From assembly GCA_003577145.1 (NCBI GenBank), contig QEUP01000013.1, positions 1 to 64,000 of the forward strand: a DNA stretch of 64,000 bases, written 5' to 3'. A program made the position numbers and the translations under genes. Numbering within the stretch: the stretch's first letter is position 1; the number at the start of each line of letters is the position of its first letter. This DNA comes from Acidobacteriota bacterium. Its GTDB lineage: Bacteria > Actinomycetota > Acidimicrobiia > Acidimicrobiales > Microtrichaceae. The notes below the pieces were generated by a model, which saw only the letters and a list, made by a program, of their open reading frames with translations, was not told the origin of the DNA and did no database searches. Below are positions 15,881 to 24,286 of the stretch, one piece after another.

Positions 15881-17029
15881 TCAGGGCCTGAAGCCGGCCA
15901 GGACGGCTTTGCAGATCAACTCGCGCTGTATCTCGTTGGCCCCTTCGCCGTACTCGAGGATCTTGCAGTCCCGGTAGTACCGCTGGACGGGGCTGTCGAG
16001 CATGAACCCCTCGGCGCCGTGCAAGTGCATGGCCCGCTCGGCGAGCCAGGTGGCTGTCTCCGACGCGACCAGCTTGGCAACGGAGGCCTCGGCGTCGAAG
16101 TCCCGGCCGGCGTCCATGCTCACCGCAGCCCCGTACACCAACGCCCGCGCAGCGCGCAGCCGAACCGCCATGTCGGCGATGTTGAACCGCACCGCCTGTA
16201 GCGCCGCCAGCGGCCCACCGAACTGCTCCCGGGTCATGATGTGGCCCGCGGCAGCCTCGAACGCCGCCGAGCCGAGCCCCAGCGCCAGCGCCCCCCCGAA
16301 CACCCGCCCCCGGGAGAGCACGGGCAGGCACTGGCGGAAGCCGTGATCCAGGTCGCCGACGAGGCTGTCGTGGTCCACTGCGCAGCCGTCGAAGTGCAGT
16401 TCGGCGAGCTCGGACGGCCTCATCCCGACCTTGGCCATCGGCTGGCGGGTGAGGCCTGGGGTGTTCCCGTCGACGGCGAACACCGAAAGGCCGCTCAGGC
16501 GGCCAGGCTCGTTGGCGGTGCGGGCGACGACGAGGAGCAGGTCGGCGAAGGTGCCGTTGGTGATGTACATCTTCGACCCGTCGAGGATGAATCGGTCGCC
16601 GTCGCGCCGGGCGCGGAGGCGGGCCCGGGTCACGTCGGCTCCTGCTTCGGGCTCGGCGTAGGCCCAGGCCCCGGTCACCTCCCCGCCGAGCAGGCCGTTC
16701 AGGTGGCGCTCGCGCAACTCGGCGGAGGCGACCTCGGCCAGGGCGCCAGCTGCGAGCGCGGTGTGCACGTAGATGCCGAGTGCGACCCCTGCCGACGCTT
16801 TCGCCAAGCCTTCGAGCAGCAGGCAACGCTCGACCGCTCCCCCGCCCCCGCCACCCACGGCCTCGGGAAGACCGATGCCGAGCCACCCGAGCTCACCGAG
16901 GGTGCGGAACAGTTGGCGCGGGTAGATGTCCTCGTCGTCCCAGCTCCGAGCGTGAGGCGCGATCTGTTCGGCTGCGAACCGGGTGACCTGCTCTCGGAAG
17001 GCCTCCTGGGTCTCGGTCAGCTCAATCAC
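15881..17029 (-). CDS. Acyl-CoA dehydrogenase
   Basis: A 382-residue enzyme, the last gene of the catabolic operon. It has the full architecture: helical N-domain (LGELGWLGIGLPEAVGGGGGG), the beta-domain signature AYAEPEAGADVTRARLRARR and SKMYITNGTFADLLLVVART, and the C-terminal CKILEYGEGANEIQRELICK. Here the Glu in EGAN matches the catalytic base of medium-chain enzymes, so this is a complete homotetrameric type, unlike its two operon partners. It should oxidise an acyl-CoA and pass electrons to electron-transfer flavoprotein. Its ATG overlaps the end of the upstream crotonase gene by 8 bp. Confidence 0.93.
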   Translation of the reverse strand: MIELTETQEAFREQVTRFAAEQIAPHARSWDDEDIYPRQLFRTLGELGWLGIGLPEAVGGGGGGAVERCLLLEGLAKASAGVALGIYVHTALAAGALAEVASAELRERHLNGLLGGEVTGAWAYAEPEAGADVTRARLRARRDGDRFILDGSKMYITNGTFADLLLVVARTANEPGRLSGLSVFAVDGNTPGLTRQPMAKVGMRPSELAELHFDGCAVDHDSLVGDLDHGFRQCLPVLSRGRVFGGALALGLGSAAFEAAAGHIMTREQFGGPLAALQAVRFNIADMAVRLRAARALVYGAAVSMDAGRDFDAEASVAKLVASETATWLAERAMHLHGAEGFMLDSPVQRYYRDCKILEYGEGANEIQRELICKAVLAGFRP

Positions 17030-17801
17030 CGCTGAACTCCGGGGACCGCTTCTCCTGGAACGCCGCTACACCTTCCCGGTGGTCCGAGGTCTGCAGGCAC
17101 TGCACCTGAGCGAAGATCTCGAACTCGAACTCGCCCTCCATGTCCGAGCTCAACGACCGGCGTATCGCCCGCTTGGTCCAGCGGTACGCCTCCGGAGGGC
17201 CTGCGGCCAGCCGGCTCGCCCATCGCTGCACCTCGTCGCCGAACTCCTCGGGTGGTACGACCCGGTTCACGAGGCCGATGGACAGCGCCTCGTCGGCGTC
17301 GACGAGGCGGCCGGTGAGCATGAGCTCGGTTGCCGTGCCGAGGCCCACGAGCCGGGGTAGGAACCATCCCGCTGACATGTCACAGCCGGCCAGGCCGATC
17401 TTGGTGAAAGGGGCTCCGAGGCGGATGCCGGAGGCGGCGATGCGGATGTCGCAGGCCATCGCCAGGCCCAGGCCACCGCCCACGGTGTCGCCGTGCAGGG
17501 CGGCGACGACGGGCTTGTCCAGCGAGACGAGGGCCCGGACGGGATCGAGGTAGCGACGCACGATCACCTCCCACGCCTGGGCGTCGCGTGGGACCATCTC
17601 GGCCTGGTCGGCGCCCGCACAGAAGACCTTGCCGGCCCCGGCGAGCACGAGGACCCGTGCCGTTGAGCGAGCGACCTCGCCTACTGCCTCGACCAGACGA
17701 TCGACGGTCGGTATGGCGATGGAGTTGAGCCGCTCGGGGCGGTTGAGCGTCAGCGTGGCGATGCCCCCGTCCACGTCGAGCAGTACGTCGTCATCTGCCA
17801 T
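17022..17801 (-). CDS. Crotonase-family protein lacking both hydratase glutamates
   Basis: A 259-residue crotonase: LNRPERLNSIAIPTVDRLVE, AGKVFCAGADQAEM (CoA-binding and oxyanion region), ALHGDTVGGGLGLAMACDIR and the trimerisation helix. The two acidic residues of true enoyl-CoA hydratases are missing: GGGLGLAM has Gly where Glu144 belongs, and GAPFTKIGL has Phe where Glu164 belongs. An Asp occurs instead in GLAGCDMSAGWFLPRLVG, the position used by dehalogenase- or isomerase-type crotonases. The reaction is therefore probably isomerisation, C-C cleavage or another crotonase chemistry, not plain hydration (inference). It is translationally coupled on both sides in the operon. Confidence 0.9.
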   Translation of the reverse strand: MADDDVLLDVDGGIATLTLNRPERLNSIAIPTVDRLVEAVGEVARSTARVLVLAGAGKVFCAGADQAEMVPRDAQAWEVIVRRYLDPVRALVSLDKPVVAALHGDTVGGGLGLAMACDIRIAASGIRLGAPFTKIGLAGCDMSAGWFLPRLVGLGTATELMLTGRLVDADEALSIGLVNRVVPPEEFGDEVQRWASRLAAGPPEAYRWTKRAIRRSLSSDMEGEFEFEIFAQVQCLQTSDHREGVAAFQEKRSPEFSGD

Positions 17802-18825
17802 TGGTCCCCTCTCGCTGAGGCCTCAGAACCGTCCGGCCCGGACCCCCCGGCTGGGCGAGGACACCAGGCCCGTCCTCCAGCGGCAGCTCCGCGGTGACCG
17901 ACCGGGAGACGTCGAGCCTGCCGGCGGCGATCAGCGACAGCACGGTCTCGATCTCGGCTGGAGTGGAGCCGAAGGATCCGTGCACGCTGAGCTCCATCCC
18001 GATGAAGCGGGCGATCGGCGGCAGCACCGGCTGGTCATGGCCCACCCCGACGATCACCAGACGCCCTCCCGGTGCGAGGGCGTGAAGAGCCAGTTCGACC
18101 GTCTCGGCCCGGCCGACGAACTCGAATGCCGCGGATGCTCCGCCGGCCAAGGCTCGCAGGACCCGGTCCGGCCGCTCCACCGACCCCGGGTCGAACACCT
18201 CGTCCGCCCCCGCGAGCAGGGCCGCCTGCCGCGCCTCGTCGGACGGGTCCACGGCGACGATTCGCCCGGCGCCCATCAGGCGGGCGAGCAGCACTCCGTG
18301 CAGGCCGAGCCCCCCCGCCCCCACGATGACAACCGTCTCGCCGGGGCGGACGCGGGCAACTGTGCTCAAGGCGTGGAACGGCGTGGCGATGGCGTCGGTG
18401 GCGACCGCGCCGAGCGCCGCGGAGACGCCTGCGGGACGGTGCAGCACCGAGCCGACCGGCGCCGTCAACAGCTCGGCGAAGCCGCCTTGGCGGGCCATGC
18501 CGAAGCCCTCGGGGTGGGCGCAGCGGTTCTGCCGGCCGGCTGCACAAGCGGCGCAGATCCCACAGACCACCTGACCGTAGGTTACGACCGGATCGCCGAT
18601 GTCCCATCCCTCCACGCCTGACCCGACCGCGGCGATCCGTCCAGCTGTTTCGTGGCCGGGCACCAGCCCCTCGGGGACCTTCAGCTCACCCGCAACGAGA
18701 TGGCGGTCGGTGCCGCACACTCCGGCGGCCTCCACCTCGATCAGGACCTCACCCTGAGCCGCGACCGGCTCGTCCATCTCCTCGAGCTCGAGCCTGCCGG
18801 GACCCCGGTACACCAGTGCCCTCAC
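17791..18825 (-). CDS. Zinc-dependent alcohol dehydrogenase (medium chain)
   Basis: A 344-residue medium-chain dehydrogenase. Catalytic zinc ligands are in GVCGTDRHLVAG (Cys), PGHETAGRI (His-Glu) and the family position further on. Four structural-zinc cysteines appear in CGICAACAAGRQNRCAHPEGFG. The NAD(P)-binding motif is VVIVGAGGLGLHGVLLARLMGAGRIVAVD. It would oxidise a secondary or primary alcohol intermediate to ketone or aldehyde, matching the hydroxyacyl or alcohol step between the crotonases and later oxidation. GTG at 18825 (VRALVYRGPGRLELEE) is the start; longer frames upstream are read out of phase through the neighbouring dehydrogenase. The C-terminus overlaps the crotonase start by 11 bp. 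Confidence 0.92.
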   Translation of the reverse strand: MRALVYRGPGRLELEEMDEPVAAQGEVLIEVEAAGVCGTDRHLVAGELKVPEGLVPGHETAGRIAAVGSGVEGWDIGDPVVTYGQVVCGICAACAAGRQNRCAHPEGFGMARQGGFAELLTAPVGSVLHRPAGVSAALGAVATDAIATPFHALSTVARVRPGETVVIVGAGGLGLHGVLLARLMGAGRIVAVDPSDEARQAALLAGADEVFDPGSVERPDRVLRALAGGASAAFEFVGRAETVELALHALAPGGRLVIVGVGHDQPVLPPIARFIGMELSVHGSFGSTPAEIETVLSLIAAGRLDVSRSVTAELPLEDGPGVLAQPGGPGRTVLRPQREGTNGR

Positions 18826-18865
18826 CGTCGCACCACCGCTGTGCCCGGCGCTTGCCGGAACATCC

Positions 18866-20017
18866 TCATCGGCCCAGCCCCATGTGACGGCTGATGATGT
18901 TGCGCTGTATCTGGCTGGTGCCGCCGCCGAGCTCGCACCCACGAGCCTCCAGGAACCGTCGCATGAACGGCGACTCGGCCTCGTAACCGAACGCACCGGC
19001 GGTTTGCAACGCCCGGTCGGCTGCCCGCATGGCGACGTTGTTGGCGAAGGTCTTGGCCATCGACGCCTCCATCGGGCACGGACCCTCGACATCTCGTTTT
19101 CGGGCCGCGCCGAACACGAGGAGACGGGCTGCAGCGATCTCGGCCTGGGATTCGGCCAGCGGATGTGCCACCGCCTGGAAGCCGGCGATGGGTTTGCCGT
19201 ACTGGCGACGTTGCCGGGCGTAGTCCACCGCCAGGTCCACAGCCGCCTGCGCCACACCGACGGCCTGGGCAGCATTGGCGATCCGTTCGGGGTCCATCAG
19301 CTTGGACAGGTTGAGCCAGCCCTCCCCCTCGTTGCCGAGCATGTTCTGGTCGGGCACGACAACGGCTTCGAGGTGCACGTCGTCCACCATCAGACCCCTC
19401 ATGGCCGGGAAGCCGCGGCGTTCGTGCCGGAGCCCGCTACTGCCCTGGTCGACGAGGAACAGGCTGATTCCTCGCTGGCGGGATTCGGGATCGGTCGAGG
19501 TGCGGGCGGCGCAGATGATGACGTCGGCACGTTCGGCCCCGCTGATCGGGCCCTTCACCCCGTCGATGCGCCAGCCGCCGTCGACTCGCTGCGCTGTCGC
19601 CTCCATCCCGGCGAAGTCCGAGCCTGCTCCGGGCTCGGACATGGCCAACGCGAAGCGGGTCTCGCCCCGGGCGACAAGGGGTAGGTAGTTCTCCCGCTGG
19701 GCATCGGACCCACAGATCTCGAGTGCGTGGGCGCCGAAGATCGCGGCGGTGATGTAGAGCGTGGAGAGGGAGATGCTGGTCTTGCCCACCTCCTCGACGA
19801 ACACGCAGAGGTCGGTGACGGTTCCGTCCCGGCCGCCGTACGCCGCGGGCACCGGCAGCGCAGCCCAGCCTCTGGCGCCACACTCACGGTAGAAGTCGTC
19901 GGGGTACTCCTCGTCGAGCTCCATCTGCGCCACCCGTTCGGGTGGGTAGGCCTGGTCGAGCCACTGACGTACGTCGCGGCGAAGGTCGAGCTGCTCGGGT
20001 GTCAAGAAGACGTCCAA
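18866..20017 (-). CDS. Acyl-CoA dehydrogenase without the usual catalytic glutamate
   Basis: A 383-residue acyl-CoA dehydrogenase: MDVFLTPEQLDLRRDVRQWL, FALAMSEPGAGSDFAGMEAT, KGPISGAERADVIICAARTS, ARQRRQYGKPIAGFQAVAHPLAE and the ending RGCELGGGTSQIQRNIISRH. The position of the medium-chain catalytic Glu is Gly here (GGGT), so either another Glu in the G helix is used, as in isovaleryl- and long-chain enzymes, or it works with the other dehydrogenases of the operon. It is followed after 1 nt by the crotonase start on the upstream side and 40 nt by the alcohol dehydrogenase. Confidence 0.92.
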   Translation of the reverse strand: MDVFLTPEQLDLRRDVRQWLDQAYPPERVAQMELDEEYPDDFYRECGARGWAALPVPAAYGGRDGTVTDLCVFVEEVGKTSISLSTLYITAAIFGAHALEICGSDAQRENYLPLVARGETRFALAMSEPGAGSDFAGMEATAQRVDGGWRIDGVKGPISGAERADVIICAARTSTDPESRQRGISLFLVDQGSSGLRHERRGFPAMRGLMVDDVHLEAVVVPDQNMLGNEGEGWLNLSKLMDPERIANAAQAVGVAQAAVDLAVDYARQRRQYGKPIAGFQAVAHPLAESQAEIAAARLLVFGAARKRDVEGPCPMEASMAKTFANNVAMRAADRALQTAGAFGYEAESPFMRRFLEARGCELGGGTSQIQRNIISRHMGLGR

Positions 20018-20018
20018 C

Positions 20019-20810
20019 TCATGCTCCTTCGAACTTGGCTGCGCGTCGTTCCCGGAAGGCGGCGAGACCCTCGCGGAAGTCCGCCGAGCCGATCACGTCA
20101 GCTTGTATCTCGGCCTCGAGATCGAACTGCTCCGCCATTGATCGCGCCTCGATGCCGGCAAGCGCACGCTTGGTACCGGAGACGGCCAACGGAGCAAGGC
20201 CGGCCAGCCTGGTCAGGAACTCCTCGACGGATGTCTCGAACTCCGAGGGCGTGGCCACCTGCGTCACAAGGCCCGCAGCGCAGGCCTCCTCGGCGGTGTA
20301 CACCCGTCCCAACGAGAGGATCTCGAACGCCTTCACAGGCCCCAGCAGGCGGCTCAACCACCAGGTGGCTCCTGTGTCGGCGCCGGACAGGCCCAGACGG
20401 GCGAACACGAAGCCCAGGCGGGCGTCGGCAGCCATGATCCTGAAGTCCGCCGCCAGGGCAACCGCTGCTCCCCCGCCGAAGGCGTCGCCGTTGAGGGCGG
20501 CGACAGTCGGGACCTCCAGTTCCACCAGAGCCGTGATGGCGCGGTTGGCGTTGCTCAGCTCATCCACGGCAAGCCGGCGGTCGCCGTCGAGCAGCTCCTG
20601 GAGCGCCTCGAAGTCACCACCGGCCGAGAACGCCTTGCCTTGGCCGGTGAGCAGCAGCGCACGGGCGCCGCGGTCGGCGCCAACCTGGCCGCAGATCTCG
20701 GCCAGCTCACGGAATGCCTGGCCGTTGAGAGCGTTGCGCACATCGGGGCGCCGGATCGTCACCCGGTGCACACCTCGGTCGTCGCGGCTGACGTGCAGCA
20801 GATCAGGCAT
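20019..20810 (-). CDS. Crotonase-family protein, Asp-type active site
   Basis: A 263-residue crotonase starting MPDLLHVSRDDRGVHRVTIR (ATG at 20810; the longer frame runs into the amidohydrolase gene). GQGKAFSAGGDFEAL and NGDAFGGGAAVALAADFRIM form the CoA and oxyanion pockets. Both hydratase glutamates are absent (Ala in GGGAAVAL, Phe in GFVFARLGL), whereas GLSGADTGATWWLSRLLG puts an Asp where 4-chlorobenzoyl-CoA dehalogenase has its nucleophile and where many isomerase-type homologues have Asp. It overlaps the upstream amidohydrolase gene by 8 bp and abuts the downstream dehydrogenase. Exact reaction unknown. Confidence 0.9.
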   Translation of the reverse strand: MPDLLHVSRDDRGVHRVTIRRPDVRNALNGQAFRELAEICGQVGADRGARALLLTGQGKAFSAGGDFEALQELLDGDRRLAVDELSNANRAITALVELEVPTVAALNGDAFGGGAAVALAADFRIMAADARLGFVFARLGLSGADTGATWWLSRLLGPVKAFEILSLGRVYTAEEACAAGLVTQVATPSEFETSVEEFLTRLAGLAPLAVSGTKRALAGIEARSMAEQFDLEAEIQADVIGSADFREGLAAFRERRAAKFEGA

Positions 20811-21660
20811 CGATCCCGAAGACCCTGACGGCGTTGTCTCGCACGATCTTGCGGTTGACCTCGTCGGAGAAGCCACACGAGTAGACGTCCTCGAGCGTGC
20901 GGTCGAAGGGGAGCAACGGGTAGTCGGTCCCCCACACGACCTTGTCCTGACCGCGGCCCGAAGCGAAGTCCCTGAGCGCCTGGGTCCAGTACCGTGCCGG
21001 ACGGGCTGAGGTCTCGACGTAGACGTTCGGGTGCTTCCAGGCCAGGATCATCATCTCGTCGGCCCACGGGTCACCGACGTGGGTGCCGAGGATCTTCAGT
21101 TCGGGGAAGGTCAACGCCACCTCGTCGAGGTAGATGGGCCGACCGCACTCGGATGGCAGCAATGGCCCCGTGTGGCCGACCTGTATTGCAACAGGTATGT
21201 CGTACTCGCAGCACGCTACGTAGAAAGGCCAGTACATGCGGTCGGTGGGCGGCGGTGCGGTGGTTCGCCCGTCGCCGTACTGGTAGGGCTCCAAGCGCAA
21301 GGCCCGCATGCCGAGCTCCTCCACACACCGCCGGAGCTCCCTCATTGCCGGCATGGGATCACGGATGTCGACGGTGAAGCAGCCGATCAGGCGGTCGGGG
21401 GCCTGGCTGACTTGCCTTGCTGCCTCGTCGTTGTCGATGAGCCAGGTATCGAGGAACTTGAAAGAAGACGCCACACCGATATCGACACCGGCGCCGTCCA
21501 TCTCGGCGATCACCTCGTCGACGCTGAACCCGCGACGGAAGCGCTCCTCCACGCCGTACTTCCGGAAGATGTGCCAGAAGGAATCGGGCCACAGGTCGGC
21601 GGTGCCCGGCGCCATTATCGACATCCACGCGTCGATCGCACCTACCCGTTCGCTCGTCAT
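20803..21660 (-). CDS. Amidohydrolase_2 (ACMSD-like) family protein with altered metal site
   Basis: A 285-residue TIM-barrel protein of the amidohydrolase_2 family: RLIGCFTVDIRDPMPAMREL, GMRALRLEPYQYGDG, YDIPVAIQVGHTGPL, LKILGTHVGDPWADEMMIL, VWGTDYPLLPFDRTLED and NAVRVFGID. The His in VGH and TH and the Asp of GTDYP, which bind zinc in this family, are present, but the N-terminal HxH is replaced (IDAWMSI), so a metal, if bound, is held differently. Relatives decarboxylate or hydrolyse ring-derived acids. It is the second gene of the operon, 13 nt after the first dehydrogenase. Confidence 0.87.
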   Translation of the reverse strand: MTSERVGAIDAWMSIMAPGTADLWPDSFWHIFRKYGVEERFRRGFSVDEVIAEMDGAGVDIGVASSFKFLDTWLIDNDEAARQVSQAPDRLIGCFTVDIRDPMPAMRELRRCVEELGMRALRLEPYQYGDGRTTAPPPTDRMYWPFYVACCEYDIPVAIQVGHTGPLLPSECGRPIYLDEVALTFPELKILGTHVGDPWADEMMILAWKHPNVYVETSARPARYWTQALRDFASGRGQDKVVWGTDYPLLPFDRTLEDVYSCGFSDEVNRKIVRDNAVRVFGIDA

Positions 21661-21673
21661 CGCTCCACCGTTG

Positions 21674-22867
21674 TCATTTCCGCTCCTTGGTGCCTGCGGC
21701 CCTGGTCTGGATGAGTGCTCGTGCGACGATCTCGCGCATGATCTCCGAGGTCCCCGCGCCGATCGAGAAGCCCGCGACGTCGCGGTAGTAGCGGGGAACG
21801 GGGGACTCCTCCATCTGCCCGAACCCCCCGTGGAGTTGGAGGACCTCGGCCGCCACGAACTTGACGGAATCGGCGGCGTGGGACTTGGCCATCGATACCG
21901 CGATCTCGCCGGTGTGATCGCCGCGATTGAGGAGATCCGCCGCCTGGTAGGTGAGCTGGCGAGTGGCCTCCAGGCGCGTGGCCATCTCGGCCAGGCGGTG
22001 CTGCCAGGTCTGGAACCCGAGGAGCGGGGTTCCGAACACGTTGCGCTCGTTGCCGTAGTCGAGAGCCATCTCGATCAGGTGTTCCATGACCCCGACGGCC
22101 AGCGCGGCGATCACCAGCCGCTCGCCGGCGAAGTGGGACAGGATGTAACGCATGCCGCTGCCCTCCACCCCGACGACGTTGGTGGCGGGGATGCGGCAGC
22201 TGTCGAAGAAGAGCTCACCGGTGTCAGAGGCGCGTGCGCCGAGCTTGTCGAGCTTGCGACCGACCTCGAAGCCGGGAGTGGCGGTAGGGAACACGACGAG
22301 GGAGATGCCCCGAGGGCCGGGCTCGCCGGTGCGCACAGCGAGGGTGATGAAGTCGGCGCGGGTGCCGTTGGTGATGAAGGTCTTCTGGCCGGAGATGATG
22401 TAGTCGTCGCCGTCGCGACGGGCTCGTGTCGAGAGGCCGGCGACGTCGGAGCCGGCCCCGGGCTCGGATACGCCGATGGCACCGATCAGCTCGCCTTGTA
22501 TCGCCGGTTCCAGCCAAGTCGCCTTGAGCGAGTCGGACGCCTCGTCGGCGAGCACCGAGAGAGCGAACTCCGCTTGGGCCATCAGGCCGACCGCGGTGCC
22601 GAGGGTGTCGCATTTGGCCAGTTCCTCGCAAAGCACCACCGTGGCGAAGTAGTCCAACCCGCTCCCACCCCACATGGGGTCGTAGCGCAGGCCCAGCAAG
22701 CCCGCCTTGGCTGCCTGCCGGTACAGGTCGCGGGGGAAGATCCCCGCCCGCTCCCACTCGTCGGCGTGCGGGCGTATCTCGCGCTCGACGAAGGCGCGCA
22801 CCGACTCCCGGAAGGCCTCGTGATCCTCGGTCAGGTGCACCGATGGCTGCCGCGGGTATGCCGCCAA
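21674..22867 (-). CDS. Acyl-CoA dehydrogenase, first gene of the catabolic operon
   Basis: A 397-residue acyl-CoA dehydrogenase: LTEDHEAFRESVRAFVEREI, LGLRYDPMWGGSGLDYFATV, GAIGVSEPGAGSDVAGLSTRARRD, KTFITNGTRADFITLAVRTG, GNERNVFGTPLLGFQTWQHR and VAGFSIGAGTSEIMREIVAR. Glu of the C-terminal motif is Ala/Gly here. The start is the TTG at 22867 because a near-perfect AAGGAGGT lies 6 nt upstream (22873-22880); longer frames cross the regulator gene. It heads a run of seven co-oriented genes and diverges from a TetR gene, with the shared operator between them. Confidence 0.92.
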   Translation of the reverse strand: MAAYPRQPSVHLTEDHEAFRESVRAFVEREIRPHADEWERAGIFPRDLYRQAAKAGLLGLRYDPMWGGSGLDYFATVVLCEELAKCDTLGTAVGLMAQAEFALSVLADEASDSLKATWLEPAIQGELIGAIGVSEPGAGSDVAGLSTRARRDGDDYIISGQKTFITNGTRADFITLAVRTGEPGPRGISLVVFPTATPGFEVGRKLDKLGARASDTGELFFDSCRIPATNVVGVEGSGMRYILSHFAGERLVIAALAVGVMEHLIEMALDYGNERNVFGTPLLGFQTWQHRLAEMATRLEATRQLTYQAADLLNRGDHTGEIAVSMAKSHAADSVKFVAAEVLQLHGGFGQMEESPVPRYYRDVAGFSIGAGTSEIMREIVARALIQTRAAGTKERK

Positions 22868-22919
22868 ACCGGACCTCCTTCCTGTCGCCGGGGATCGCCG
22901 GCCGGGTGGTGGCTGACTG

Positions 22920-22944
22920 TTGACCAGACTAGTAGTATGGTCAA
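22920..22944. promoter_or_regulatory. TetR operator with overlapping divergent promoters
   Basis: A 25 bp inverted repeat with perfect 7 bp arms, TTGACCA and TGGTCAA, separated by 11 bp that include the palindrome ACTAGT. It lies 53 bp from the first dehydrogenase start and 29 bp from the TetR start. Each arm begins with TTGACC, a good -35 hexamer reading outward in both directions, so a bound repressor would block both transcripts. The -10 elements are poor matches. Confidence 0.72.
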
Positions 22945-22973
22945 TGTTTGGCAAGCCCACTAGGCTGAAGACG

Positions 22974-23576
22974 ATGGTCGACACCACCCCTTCCCCCCGC
23001 GAGCGCCTGATGTCAGCGGCGGAATCCCGGTTCCGGCGCTTCGGGTACCAGCGCAGCACCGTCGACGACATCACCGCGGATGCCAACACCGGCAAGGGCA
23101 GCCTCTACCTCCACTTCGACTCCAAGCAGGACGCCTACCTCGCGGTGGTCGCGGCCTCCCTCGAGCGCTTCGTCGAAAAGGCATCAAGGGCTCTGCACGC
23201 CGCGGGCACCGCTCCTGAGAGGCTGGCGTCGCTGGTGCAGGCCACCGCCGAGCACTACGGCGAGGACGAGCTGCTGCGGGCGTCGCTCTTCGGCGGTGAC
23301 GAGCTCGTCGAGGGCCGGGTCTCAGAGCTCGCGGCGGACATCCAGCGGACCCGCATCAGCGAGCTGCTCGCCGAGGTCCTCGAGCAGGGCAAGCGAGAAG
23401 GAACTGTCCGCGCTGACCTCGACACCCACGCGACCTCGGCTGTCCTCTTCGAGATCGGCTGGGCAGTGGTCCGAGCCGAGATCGACGGCCACAGCGACGT
23501 TCCCCTCGACGAGGCTCTCGAAACCCTCAACAGCCTCGTTGGCCGGGGCATCATGGCACCGCCTACGAAAGGATGA
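22974..23576 (+). CDS. TetR family transcriptional repressor
   Basis: A 200-residue regulator. The helix-turn-helix (about 10-58) reads RERLMSAAESRFRRFGYQR, STVDDITADANTGKGSLYLHF, DSKQDAYLAVV, typical of TetR proteins that answer to acyl-CoA or hydrophobic ligands. The C-terminal ligand domain has a helical pattern without known motif. ATG at 22974 is chosen because it starts the protein just before the HTH; an earlier ATG at 22920-22940 lies inside the operator. It diverges from the seven-gene operon and is followed after 3 nt by a crotonase gene, so it probably represses both arms and itself until a pathway intermediate binds. Confidence 0.9.
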   Translation: MVDTTPSPRERLMSAAESRFRRFGYQRSTVDDITADANTGKGSLYLHFDSKQDAYLAVVAASLERFVEKASRALHAAGTAPERLASLVQATAEHYGEDELLRASLFGGDELVEGRVSELAADIQRTRISELLAEVLEQGKREGTVRADLDTHATSAVLFEIGWAVVRAEIDGHSDVPLDEALETLNSLVGRGIMAPPTKG

Positions 23577-23579
23577 GCC

Positions 23580-24263
23580 TTGGCCGAGCTCGTACTCGTC
23601 AACCCCATTGTCGAAGGTGTGGTGGAGGTGACCGTCAACCGACAGGACAAGAAGAACGCCCTGTCGATCGCCCTCCGCGACGCGCTGAGCGACACGCTCG
23701 AACAGTTGGCCCGAGACGCTGGAGTCAGCGTCGCGATCCTCACCGGTGCCGGTAACACATTCTCGGCCGGCTTCGACCTCGGCGAGTTCCAGCAGCTCAG
23801 CCAGGGCGGGTCGGCGGAGTTCGCCGAAGCGTTGTGGGCATCCAGCGACAGGTTCCACCGCACCGTGCTCGAGTTCCCCCTCCCGTTGCTGGCCGCAGTG
23901 AACGGCCCCGCCATCGGCGGTGGCTTCGACCTCGCAGTGATGTGCGATCTGCGGGTCGCCAGCGACACAGCCTGGTTCCAGCATCCCGAGATCGAGTTCA
24001 TCGAGGTCGTCTACACACCGCTGCACGACCTGCTGGGAGCCGCGGTGGCCAAGGAGCTGTGTTGGACCGGTCGCCGCGTGGACGCTGCTGAAGCGCTCTC
24101 CCTGCACCTGGTGTCGGCGGTGGTCCCCCCCGACGAGTTGGCAGGGCGTGCTCATCAGCTCGCGGCAGAAATCGCCCGAGCCCCCCGGGACGTCCTGCTG
24201 CGGATGAAGGAGAAGGCGATCAGCCGAGCAGGCTACCTGGGCCCGGACGGGCCGGAGCTCTGA
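23580..24263 (+). CDS. Enoyl-CoA hydratase/isomerase (crotonase) family protein
   Basis: A 227-residue crotonase, short for the family (about 260) because the C-terminal trimerisation helix is trimmed. It has VNRQDKKNALSIALRDAL, AGNTFSAGFDLGEF and VNGPAIGGGFDLAVMCDLR. Asp stands in the Glu144 position (GGFDLA), while Glu164 is kept (QHPEIEF), giving the acidic pair Asp/Glu suited to delta3-delta2 isomerisation or hydration. The TTG start lies 3 nt after the regulator's stop, implying one transcript under the same operator and adding a third crotonase to the pathway. Confidence 0.87.
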   Translation: MAELVLVNPIVEGVVEVTVNRQDKKNALSIALRDALSDTLEQLARDAGVSVAILTGAGNTFSAGFDLGEFQQLSQGGSAEFAEALWASSDRFHRTVLEFPLPLLAAVNGPAIGGGFDLAVMCDLRVASDTAWFQHPEIEFIEVVYTPLHDLLGAAVAKELCWTGRRVDAAEALSLHLVSAVVPPDELAGRAHQLAAEIARAPRDVLLRMKEKAISRAGYLGPDGPEL

Positions 24264-24286
24264 TTGCGGCACGGAGGTGCGAAGGC

